NCBI RefSeq assembly: GCF_029784155.1
Contig: NC_073693.1
Span: 186,083,802 to 186,147,801 of the forward strand
Source of the DNA: Uranotaenia lowii
Taxonomy: Eukaryota > Arthropoda > Insecta > Diptera > Culicidae
Direction of reading: 5' to 3'
DNA length: 64,000 nucleotides
Positions 32,700 through 42,174 of this stretch are shown piece by piece. The position numbers and the translations under genes were made by a program. Numbering within the stretch: the first letter of the stretch is position 1; each line of letters opens with the position of its first letter. Below the pieces are notes generated by a model. That model was not told where the DNA came from, did no database searches, and saw nothing but the letters and a program-made list of their open reading frames with translations.

Positions 32700-33050
32700 T
32701 TCTATTCGAAACAACTTTGGATCAGAGGCGGCCAAAGAGGTCGTCTTTATTTATGGTATTGACATTATTATACATGTTTTAATGATATTCAAGTTATTAT
32801 ACATGGGATTGAGATGAAAATTTGCACAATGGATTTTAAAAGTAGGAATAATTGATTTACGGTATCAAGTTTTGTGTCAGGACTTGAAAAAAGGGGTCGC
32901 CCATATCAATTGTTCACTGTTTTTGCGATAATGTCGTGATTATGCATTAGACTGTGATGAAATTTTGTTCATGAGAAGTTTAAGAGAAAGGCTATTGATC
33001 TGATGTGTCCAATTTTGCTCGAGGGTCGGAAAAATAGGTCGCCGCAAGAG
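32700..33050 (+). repeat. ~145-bp tandem repeat R4, right cluster
   Basis: About 2.4 units with 'gaggtcgtctt', 'gggattgagatgaaaatttg', 'ggggtcgcccatatcaattg' and 'ttcactgtttttgcgataat', matching 30930-31190. Confidence 0.7.
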
Positions 33051-33880
33051 GATGGCATCATTTATCGAGGGATTTGAAGCATCAGTCCAATCGAAAATAG
33101 TAGATTCCATACAGTCCAACATCCATACACCTTCAATATCATTTATAATTTCTGGAGAATCATACGAATCATTTTGTGTCGATGCTGCTGATTCTGCGTC
33201 ATATGTTACTTCCGAAAGGTTAAATGGCTCCGATGCTTCGAGGTTCTTGTCCATTTTTGCCTTATCATCCAATGTCATACTCAAATTTGTTCATCCGTGT
33301 CCGCTTTGCTAGCATATCTCTACTGCATGTCATGTGGCAAAATTGTATCATCGCTACTCATTAAACAAATGAACCTAGGGAACTTCTTCGTAATCAAATT
33401 TGTCTTAGAAAAGGACTCCAATTTATTACGCGATCTTTGAATTACTGTACGTTGTACATCATCCCAAGTATCGTGCATCCAACAACATGCGTCCTTCAAC
33501 AAAATGTTCTTTAAGCTATGACCTATATCGGCTTCAAAAACCATGGTATGAAGTAAAAGTTTTGACGATTTATTTGTTCACAATTCTTCATAACGTTCTG
33601 ATTCATAGGTTGAATTATAGCTGTCAAATTTAGAGGCATGAATAAAACAGTGATCAAGTCATCATCGCTTTTGAGCTCATTATTCATGTGATGTGCAGAG
33701 CAATTATCACGTAACATTATAGCTTTCGCATAAAAACACCTTTCAGCTGCTTATTTGCGTAATGCTGTTCTACTAAGTTCTGAAGGAACCAGCTTTGCAA
33801 AGTCACTCGAGTCATCAAGGCATTTTTACACATTAAGGACCGCGAACAATTGTGAGCCTAAAATCACCGACATTTGGCGA
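32940..33880 (-). pseudogene. Degenerate pogo/Tigger-type DDE transposase
   Basis: Three minus-strand frames in order carry one protein. SWFLQNLVEQHY (near 33800) comes before a frameshift. RDNCSAHHMNNEL and TVLFMPLNLTAIIQPMNQNV (33523-33717) match the second and third catalytic blocks of Tigger elements. LLKDACCWMHDTWDDVQ (33320-33544) matches the following helical block. An acidic C-terminus occupies 32940-33284. The frames differ, so at least three frameshifts are present. The usual QPMD of the third acidic block reads QPMN, removing a catalytic residue. No N-terminal DNA-binding domain or terminal repeats found. An old, inactive remnant. Confidence 0.75.
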
Positions 33881-34074
33881 TCTCTATCTCAGAAATGACT
33901 GGGTCAAATTCTACAAATTAAGTTTCTTTGGGTTATCGAAAGTATTGTACACAATTATGTAGAACAAAGAGTGTACCAAATTTGAGTTACGCTTCCCGAT
34001 GAAGCACACTCGCGTCAAGCCAAAAACGGAATATCTCGTATTTGGTCCGCAATGTGTTAAAGGGCGAAATATGT

Positions 34075-34295
34075 CGGGGCTTATTCTGCGACTCGAGTAA
34101 CGTGACTCACGAAACTTCACTTCTTCGTCTTGACTCCAGAAAATGCTTCAGGAAAGAAATTTCAGTATTGATGAGATCTGAAGACCAATAGCAGCTCATC
34201 CGAACGAAGATTTCGAGGAAAGAGAGGCTATTCAAGCCAGCAAAACTATCTGAAATTTGGTAAGTCACGTCACTCGAGTCGCAGAATAAGCCCCG
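34075..34295. mobile_element. Small MITE, 221 bp
   Basis: The left end 'cggggcttattctgcgactc' and right end 'gagtcgcagaataagccccg' are exact inverted complements. Similarity continues inward ('gagtaacgtgac' against 'gtcacgtcactc'), giving ~33-bp terminal repeats. The interior is non-coding. No clear target duplication. Confidence 0.8.
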
Positions 34296-35358
34296 TCGTG
34301 TGGTTTTCTGTTACATTACTACAAGGCATGAAAGTTTTATAAGACGCAGTTATCATGTTTTCTGATAAATCTCATCAGGATTATTTAAAAAAAAACCGAT
34401 AATTGTCACCCTAAAATGCATCAGGGGGATGACAAAATCACTGTGATTCTGGGATTCACGGTGAAGGAAAGTATACTCCTATAGGCTAAAATAATATGGA
34501 CCATCGCGCTCGATTAGAATTGGTAAAAAAAACCCCTAGTTAAAAGACACTAAAGGATTGAATTCTAGTAATTTCATCTAACCCTTTCAATGTCGAGCCT
34601 AGTCGCCGCGTTTGAACTACGAATTCTATTCTCTTATTTTTTTTTACAGAATCAGAACGCATAATTTTTATAGAGTTTTAAATTAACGGTTTTTTAAGTA
34701 AATCTTAACGAAACCTTTGATGAAAAAAACTTATTCATTAAACTACCAGTGACAAAAAATATCATTACACGTTACGCAAATCGTCCTCAAATAAATATGA
34801 GGAACATGTTTTTTCGGGAAGACATTCAAAAGCTGCTTACTTTGAAAAACTCTTGAAACAAAGTAAGTTTCAATTAAATCGAAGGTAAAACCTCCTCAAT
34901 ACACTTGGGTGTACCTTCCTACCTTAGTAGTTGTTTTTCTCTCTTGGCAATTGTTTTCACACTACAGGTGGTGCTTTTGGTTGCTCGTGTAAACATTACT
35001 TTGTGGTGTTTTAGCACAAAAAGTTGGCATAAAATTAATTCTCCGCTGGCTAAACAACCAAACAGTGCCACCAGTATTTTTTCTTCCACCACAACCCTCG
35101 AAGGAATGATGGAATGTGGTTGAAAAAAAAATCCATAACCGCGTTTTCATTCAATCGTGGCAAAGGTGCTGATCTTCGGCCGCTTGCTGTTGCTGTTGCT
35201 GCTGCTGCCGGCTGACCGCCAAAGACGAAGAAGGGGGTAATAATTTTCGAGATTAATTCAGTGGGTACCGCAAATCGCACGGTTCCATTTTTTCACTCCA
35301 TCCCTTAGGTACCTACTATCCCGTAGGGTATCTTGGCTTTGAAAGTTGATCGGTTTAT
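34296..35358. other. Low-copy DNA, GC-richer at 34.95-35.28 kb
   Basis: A (gctgtt/gct)n run lies near 35185-35210. Frames of 60-76 codons on both strands show no domain. No clear gene. Confidence 0.4.
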
Positions 35359-35490
35359 TCACTTTTTTCTGCTATCGTAGGTCCGGAGCCACTGCCTTGT
35401 GGGCTTGGTGGCACCTTTGTGAGCATTGAACTTCTCGAGATCGACACCCAATAATACGATGGTGGAAGTGTGTACTTTCTCGGATCGCAT
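35359..35490 (-). CDS. Small ORF, 43 aa, function unknown
   Basis: ATG at 35490 to TGA at 35359, with a stop three codons upstream of the ATG. The peptide starts MRSEKVHTSTIVLLGVDLEK and ends with a basic RTYDSRKK. The composition is protein-like, but the opposite strand is also open here and begins after 'ttttctgctatcgtag', a fair splice acceptor, so the coding strand is unsettled. I do not recognise it. Confidence 0.25.
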   Translation of the reverse strand: MRSEKVHTSTIVLLGVDLEKFNAHKGATKPTRQWLRTYDSRKK

Positions 35491-36838
35491 AGATGGTACT
35501 TAACGCATGGATCATGCTCACATTACTGGAGCTATCTTTGAGCGGAGTAACAGTAGAACTAAAGGTTGCAGACAAAATTAATTGTAATTACAAAACAGTC
35601 GAATAAGACGAGAAAATGAGTTATGATTACTTACAGTTTTCCGATTAGAAAATTGATGTGCATTTTGGAAAGCTAAAGTTAAAAATGAGGAGAGTTTTGT
35701 TCAGGTTTGCTATATTTTTGTGCTGTCGACATGCTGGTAACAGAAACGTCCGTTTCCAGGGATCTCAAACGATTTTTTTTTGTTTGCGGGAGTGTGGCAG
35801 TAGAGTGTAGACTGAGTCGAATTGGGGTCATTTTTGAAATTCTCATCCACGATTTTTTGCAGAATTTTTAAGTAACGTTTACATGATTAAATTTGAACTT
35901 AAAGGTTTGTATGGGAAAATTAAATATTTTGTATTGAAAACTCAACATCATTTTTGTTTGTTCTGTCGAACCGAGCCAGATGATGGTTTTTGTGCCAATT
36001 TATAAATTACCCAAAAAAAAAAAATTCCCGCCGAACAATTTGGTTGAAGACCGTTACTTCGTATCTTATTAGGCAAAAACTTTATTAGCTGTTTAACAAG
36101 GGTATGTCTTTTCGTGCAATACTTCGACTTGATCCTTTATTATAGGAGACTTAATTCGGTCTTGGTCACTTGATCAGCATGCTGTAAGCTTTCGAAAAAA
36201 TCATGCAAAATCTAAAGATAAAAGACTTTTATCATATTAGTTTGCATTTCACAGTTGAGTAGGCATTGATCGTTTCGAAACGAAAGCGTTTTTTTTCGCT
36301 CTTCAACAGTTTCTAGGAAAAAATCTTATTCAGGTGAAAAATAGTAGGAAAAATTAGAAAATATCACTAGCTAATCACGGGATCTGGTGCGCATTTGATG
36401 CGATTGTTTTAAAATGTGTTTGTAGTCCTCGGGTTGTTGAGGTGTGTACTGAACTGCAAATACAAATTTATTTTCGGCGCTGACAGTGACAAGTTTTGAT
36501 TTAATTCAAAGATTCACTGAAGAAAAATAATAATCTTTGGAAGTCAGTCAGTTGGTTAGTGCGATAATCATGTCCGGTGTATTTTGATTATCATTCGTAC
36601 AGAGAAAACGTCTTTCATAATAGAGAACAAAATTAAGTGAATTTTTGAAAAGTGTTGAGGGCAAGAATAAAAGAAGCACTCCACTTTTACTGATTTTTGC
36701 TTTTTGGGTTATGCTACAATGAAGGCAGAAACAATAAATGACGCTCTGGCCAAAGTGTTAAAGTAGTGATCGAGAGGGTCCCGGGAATGTGTGTTCAAAT
36801 TTAATTGAATGATTCCTGGAGGAAGATTTTGAAGATCA
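35491..36838. other. AT-rich intergenic DNA with a possible M1 MITE fragment
   Basis: At about 36120-36270, 'cttgatcctttattatagga' and 'tttgcatttcacagtt' recall the interior of the 960-bp MITE, but divergence is high. Otherwise nothing recognised. Confidence 0.4.
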
Positions 36839-36992
36839 ATCCCGAGCAGACTATGATGCCTAAAACGAGAGCAAACTGAGACCCAAATAAGCTGTTAACA
36901 GCAAACTGAAAGCATTATTTGCTGTTGTTTTTTTGGCGACAGCAAAACTAAGCATCATTAAGGTATCACTAATTTTATTTTGACAGCAAACT

Positions 36993-39325
36993 GCATCCAC
37001 ATCTGCATCAGCCGAAAATGGAGAAGGAGCCTTCTCGATGTCCGCAACAAGCGAAGCGCAGACATTGCATCTGACCATCACCTCGTCCTTGGCGAGATAC
37101 GACTGAGAGTTGCGCGTGTCCAACGGCGCGAGGAGAAGGTCGGGTGTCGATACGACGTCCGCCGGTTGGAGAATCCAGAGGTGAAAAGGGCATACGTTGA
37201 ACAGCTAGAATCCCGAGCCTCGGAGCTGCCGACAGACGGAACAGTCGAAGAACAGTGGTGTGGAATCAAGAATGCCTTTATCACGACGAGCCATGGTACT
37301 CTCGGTAAAGTTTGTGGAAGACGAAGTGAATGGATGTCGGATGAAACCTGGAGGATGATCGATGATCGGAGAAAGGCGAAAGTCGGAATTGAGCAGGCAT
37401 GTACCGGGTCAGCCAAAGCAGCCGCCCGCTTACGATATGCGGAGCTGGAAAAGGCAGTTAAACGAGCTTGTAGACGAGACAAGAGAGCCTGGACAAACTC
37501 CCTAGCCGAAGAGGGAGAAAGAGCCGCCGCCATTGGAGATATCCGATTATTATATGATATTTCTCGCCGCCTTAGTGGTGCAAGGACTAATGCGAGAATG
37601 CCGCTGAAAAACCGAGCAGGTCAGCTGCTGACAGATCGAACAGATCAGCTCAAGCGTTGGACTGAGCATTTTGATCAACTTTTCCGAGTTACAAATAGCA
37701 ATGACCAACAGAACCCGCAGCTCGAGGCGCCCACAGTAAGTCGCATTAATGGCGTCAATTCGGAAGCGCCCTCGCTGGCTGAAATAGAAGCGGCAATCAA
37801 GAACATGAAATCCAACAAAGCGCCTGGAATCGATTGCATTCCTGCTGAAATGCTCAAAGCCGACCCTGCCTTGTCAGCACAAATGTTGCACCGTCTTTTC
37901 GCTGACATTTGGGATACTGCAACATTCCCGGCCGACTGGATGCATGGTATCCTCGTAAAGGTCCCAAAGAAAGGAGACCTAACAGAGTGCGGTAACTGGC
38001 GTGGCATAACTTTGATCTGTACAACCCTCAAAGTACTCTGCAAAGTGATCCTGAACAGGATCCAGGAGAAAATCGACGTTACACTCCGACGGCAACAAGC
38101 TGGATTCCGATCCGGACGATCATGTGTGGACCACATCACAACGCTACGAATAATACTGGAACAAATCAACGAATTCCAGGACTCTCTTCTGCTGGTGTTC
38201 GTTGATTTCGAAAAAGCATTTGACCGACTGAACCACGAAAACATCTGGGCTGCTCTTAGACGAAGAGGGGTCCCAGAGAAACTAGTCCATCTCATCGAAG
38301 CACAGTACGAGGCATTTTCGTGCAAGGTCTTGCACGACGGTGTCTTGTCCGAACCAATCCCGGTAACTGCTGGAGTGAGACAAGGATGTATTTTATCACC
38401 GCTACTTTTTCTCATCGTAATGGATGAGATCTTGACTGGATCGATTGACTGTAGACCAAACCGAGGATTGCCGTGGAATCCTTCAACCATGGAGCAATTG
38501 AACGACCTTGACCTGGCAGACGATATTGTTTTGCTCGCCCAAACACAACAAGACATGCAGAGCAAACTCGATGACCTCACCGAAAGCTCCAAGGCAGCAG
38601 GTCTCAAAATCAATGTCGGAAAGACCAAGTCGATGGAAATCAATACAGGAAATCGTTCCAATTTCGTGGTAGCTGGACAACAGGTTGAGACAGTGGAGTG
38701 CTTCCAGTATCTTGGTAGCCAGATTACGCCTGATGGTGGTACTAAGAAGGACATCGAAACCCGGATCAGAAAAGCCCGATTTGCGTTTGCGAGTCTCCGA
38801 AACATCTGGCGGTCACGCCAGATCTCTCTACGAACTAAGATCCGAATCTTCAACTCAAACGTCAAATCCGTATTGCTGTACGGGTGTGAGACTTGGTGCA
38901 CATATGCGGTGACGACGCGAAAACTGCAAGTTTTTGTGAATCGGTGCCTGCGGAACATCATCCGCGCTTGGTGGCCTGGCAACTGGATCTCAAACGTTGA
39001 ACTTCATCGCCGGTGTCATCAAAAGGCGCTAGAAATCGAGATTCGAGAACGTAAGTGGAGATGGATTGGGCACACGCTGCGAAGAGATGAAAACGAGATT
39101 TGCAGAGAGGCGCTTGACTGGAATCCAGATGGGCATCGAAGAAGAGGCAGGCCCAAAAGCTCGTGGCGGCGAAGTCTAGCCGCTGAAATCCGCACAGTTG
39201 ACGAGAACCTTGGCTGGCAGCAAGTGAAGACGCTGGCTCCGGATCGCCAGCAGTGGAGATCTTTTATCTTAGCCCTATGCGCCGGTCAATCGGCGCTGGA
39301 CCCTTAGGTAGGTAGGTAGGTAGGT
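36993..39325 (+). mobile_element. 5'-truncated RTE-type LINE, second copy
   Basis: Plus-strand copy with the 3' end '(aggt)n' at 39305-39325. It is flanked by 'agcaaact' at 36985-36992 and 39326-39333, an 8-bp target duplication. Homology to the full copy starts at about 36997 with 'ccacatctgcatcag', so the 5' region and most of the endonuclease were lost at insertion. Four extra bases ('gcat') sit at the 5' junction. Confidence 0.9.
36997..39307 (+). pseudogene. RTE ORF2, N-terminally truncated (RT intact)
   Basis: Uninterrupted from the truncation to the natural stop, covering the end of the endonuclease (SDHHLV) and the whole RT, with FVDFEKAFDRLNH, AGVRQGCILSPLLF and LADDIVLLA. I count seven amino-acid differences from the intact copy over about 765 residues (for example WMQ/WMH, KIDA/KIDV, NTE/NTG, FIS/FIL). 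There is no native start; the frame opens in flanking MITE sequence. It cannot make the endonuclease, so it is not autonomous. Such identity between copies about 7 kb apart on opposite strands indicates recent insertion. Confidence 0.9.
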
Positions 39326-39420
39326 AGCAAACTAAAACAAAAATGAGATGCCTACAGCAAAATATTAGCATAATTTTTTGTGTCCCTCTACGAGAGCAAA
39401 ATTTTGCGTCATTATGAACC

Positions 39421-39784
39421 CTTTTTTTTCTATTTAAAAATTAAATAAAAAAATTTAAAAGCAGGAATTTCTTTTTGTTTTCTTGAAGCAAAATTTTACC
39501 AAAATAAAAGCATACTAATTTTCAACATACGTTCAGTAACAATATAAAAATACGTAAAATGTTATTTCGCCAACGGCATTGCCGTTTTGTAAAAGCGGAA
39601 TAGGTGTGGAATAATAAGAAGTCGTCGTTACCAAGAATGAAGTCATCTGTATCACCAAAATCACATTTTCATACTGTCCACGAAAAATTTGTAAAACTTC
39701 TTTACAGAATCATAAATAGAGCACAGAAACTTATCATTGTAGTGCATCTTTAACATCAACTAAAATATTGTTCCTCTACAGCGA
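39421..39784. other. AT-rich intergenic DNA, nothing recognised
   Basis: Lies between MITE M3 and the foldback. No frame or repeat end seen. Confidence 0.5.
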
Positions 39785-40780
39785 TTCGCACTTCCGATCC
39801 GTCTTACTGTGTCCATCTCCATGTCTGGCAAATTCTGGATGCTGCTCTATTTGAATGCGCTCGACTCGGAGTTTACTGCTGAACCTGCGAAAAATAAATC
39901 GATTTCATATAAATTCATAAAAAAAGAACGAAAAAAAGAACGTTACCAGAAATTTTGTCACGATTAAAATTCAACTTTTCACGAATTTTGTTTTTATCTT
40001 CTCCTGCTCTTCTGGCATGGCGAGCTAAACTAAAAGGTTGTCAAATTGAAGGGATTGGCTCTCCAGCGGCCTCTTTTGCCGAAAGGCACTAGAAGGACTA
40101 GAATAGTTATTCTAGTCTTATCGGTTCGAGTATTCGAAAGGTGTGTTCAATGGATCTTATTCAATATCGACAGATAATTTGAAATGTAGCTTGCATTTTA
40201 TCAAAACTAAGAGTCCATTTACACTTAACGGTGAACATGAACACGGTCAATCACGGTTAACGGTTAAGTGTATATGGATTTTCAGAACTGATGGACAGTG
40301 TAATATAATGAAGTAAGTTTTAAAAAAATTGTCTGGCCATTTCAAAAAAGATCCATTGAACACACCTTTTTTTTACTCGAACCGGCTTGATTAGAATAAC
40401 TATTCTAGTCCCTTTATAACTAGTGTGTCAAAACAAGGAGAAAAAAAAATCAACCCGAGTAAAAGAGACCGATTAAGGGCTAAACACATCCCTAAATTTT
40501 GACAACATTTTAGTTTAGCTCGTCATACCAGAAGTGGAGAAGGGTAAAAACAAAATCCGTAAAAATATCGTGAAAAAACAGGTGAGGTTTTTATTTTCGT
40601 TAAACTTTCCCTTTCTGAATTGATATTAAATCAATTTGTTTTTCGCATGTGCAGCAGTAAACTTCGCATCAAATGCAGTCTTATAGAGCAGCATTCGTCA
40701 ATAAGAAGCATCGAGAATTTCCCTCCAGACAGATGGAGATAGACAAACATTGCACATCAAAACCAAGACGGATGGCCTCG
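39785..40780. mobile_element. Large imperfect foldback, ~1 kb, arms ~450 bp
   Basis: Mirror-ordered blocks on both sides of a centre near 40245: 'gtttactgctg' (39870) with 'cagcagtaaac' (40652); 'tggcatggcgagctaaacta' (40013) with 'tagtttagctcgtcatacca' (40511); 'tgttcaatggatc' (40145) with 'gatccattgaaca' (40350); and 'acacttaacggt' with 'ggttaacggttaagtgt' at the centre. The outermost match is 'ccgtctt' with 'aagacgg'. Small indels make the arms imperfect. A smaller palindrome, 'gactagaatagttattctag', sits in the left arm. No ORF. Confidence 0.8.
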
Positions 40781-40906
40781 TTTAAGGAAAAAAACTAAAT
40801 CAGTGTGCCTCGGATGGCTTGAGGTTAGTCAACTTGTTTGCTATAACGAAGTTATGGAACTCTGGAAAATCTGCTTATTAAGTTTTCGTAGAACTTGAGC
40901 TAGATA

Positions 40907-41052
40907 ATGCCGGATGAGCCATCTATCGAAGTGTTTGACTCTATTCACGAATCCTTCATCAAAAGCGTTCGGACTGGATCCAGCAAGGCTCTAAAACTGA
41001 AGCGAAGAACACTGGAAACGAATTCCGATAAAACGTCCGAAAACGACCTAAG
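40907..41052 (+). CDS. Candidate first coding exon of a host gene
   Basis: The ATG at 40907 opens a frame (MPDEPSIEVFDSIHESFIKS, then a Lys/Arg-rich KALKLKRRTLE) that runs 48 codons plus 2 nt to 'ctaag', directly followed by 'gtaagt', a consensus 5' splice site at 41053. Codon composition is protein-like and unlike the surrounding AT-rich DNA. The phase leaves two bases, which match the candidate exon at 49026. The protein is small, charged and probably disordered; I do not recognise it. No promoter is evident. The exon lies between transposons, so it could also be a captured fragment. Confidence 0.45.
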
Positions 41053-41139
41053 GTAAGTTGATGGAAACCTATGCAATTTAGTTATAGGTTAGGTTTACTA
41101 ACAAATTAATATTAGGAAGATTTTGTTATTTTAAAATAC

Positions 41140-41603
41140 CCAGTAGTGAGTAGTTTTTTTTCTGTCACAGTATTTGTATTTTGCTATCACGCTTTTAGAT
41201 TGTGATTTGTTTTGGTTTTTCTTGACAAAAGATGATACACAGAAAAATTAAGAGCCCAATGAATCGCAAAATGATTTCAAATTTTGCTTATTCTGAAACT
41301 CCAACAATACCGCGGTTTTTCAAAAATGTTGATAGCAAATTCATGGCTTATTTTACTATCGAGTTAAATTTGTTGATGCCCTATATTGGCATCATTATGC
41401 TTTCCAAGCTCTCAAAAATTGAGGTGTAGTTAGGGTGTCAGTTTTAGCAAAATTTGGTATCACTTTGCTAACCATGTATGGAAATTTTTGCTCTCATTTT
41501 TGCTGTGTACCACCTTATGTCAAGCAAAATGAGAGCAAATTTAACTCTCAGGGCGTGATAGCAAAATTTACTATAATTTTGCCATAAATGCCTGCTCGGG
41601 ATG
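41140..41603. mobile_element. MITE M3-related element, right end 'ctgctcggga'
   Basis: The right end 'ctgctcggga' is the inverse of the left end at 36839. The interior is full of 'agcaaaa' and 'tttgct' motifs in both orientations ('gcaaaatgagagcaaat', 'tagcaaaatttactata'). The left boundary is uncertain. It could be the far end of the element that starts at 36839, but the intervening foldback and exon argue for two separate copies. Confidence 0.45.
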
Positions 41604-42174
41604 TTGTTATCGTGGGTTGAAGTTGGTCCGACAGAAATAATCTAGTTCAGTTTGGAAAAAGCTGCTTGTGGAAACTTTTGTCGATGCCTGCTTTGTTATT
41701 TTTTTTATGATGTAGATTGCAAATGCACTTGAAAGTAGCATTTGAGTGTATTATGTTGGATGGATTCTTTGTCCTTGGTATTAGAAAGTTGCAGTTAGGT
41801 TTGACGCACATCAATGGGCCGCTAAAAAAACTTTAGTGGTATAATGATAAGTATCTTTTCATTAAAGAGATGCTGAGGTAAGTATAAAGGAGAATTGTGT
41901 ATGCTGATAAGGTAAGATGTAAAACATGATTAAAAATGTGTTAATATTTTTTTATTAAAAAAAGCTTAACTCTATTATTGGGATTAAGAGGGGGTAGGAC
42001 AGGGCAAGCCAGCCGGAGTATCTCGGCAAATTTGGAATCTTGAGTAGGCTACTTAGGTACCTTTTCAGGATTCTTTATTTGTTTCGAACAGTTGGAAGGG
42101 AGTGAGATGAGTCAAACCTGTCCCAAGCCAGTGGTAACGGACCTCTTGGTTGTGCTGCACTTATTGTTGATAAG
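41604..42174. other. Intergenic DNA, nothing recognised
   Basis: No protein-like frame, RNA or terminal repeat seen. Confidence 0.5.

Larger units (their letters stand above)
36839..39420. mobile_element. MITE M3 ('tcccgagcag' end), interrupted by an RTE LINE
   Basis: The left end 'tcccgagcag' is followed by repeated 'agcaaac' and 'gagagcaa' motifs that resume after the RTE ('agcaaactaaaac', 'gagagcaaaattttgc'). A partner with the same terminal decamer in inverted orientation closes the element at 41140-41603. The true right end of this copy is not clear; 39420 is approximate. Confidence 0.5.

Noticed and set aside
36839..41603. One 4.8-kb DNA transposon bounded by 'tcccgagcag' inverted ends
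   Set aside because: Only ~11 bp match exactly, and the interval contains an RTE copy, a large foldback and a candidate host exon. Two separate MITE copies are more likely.
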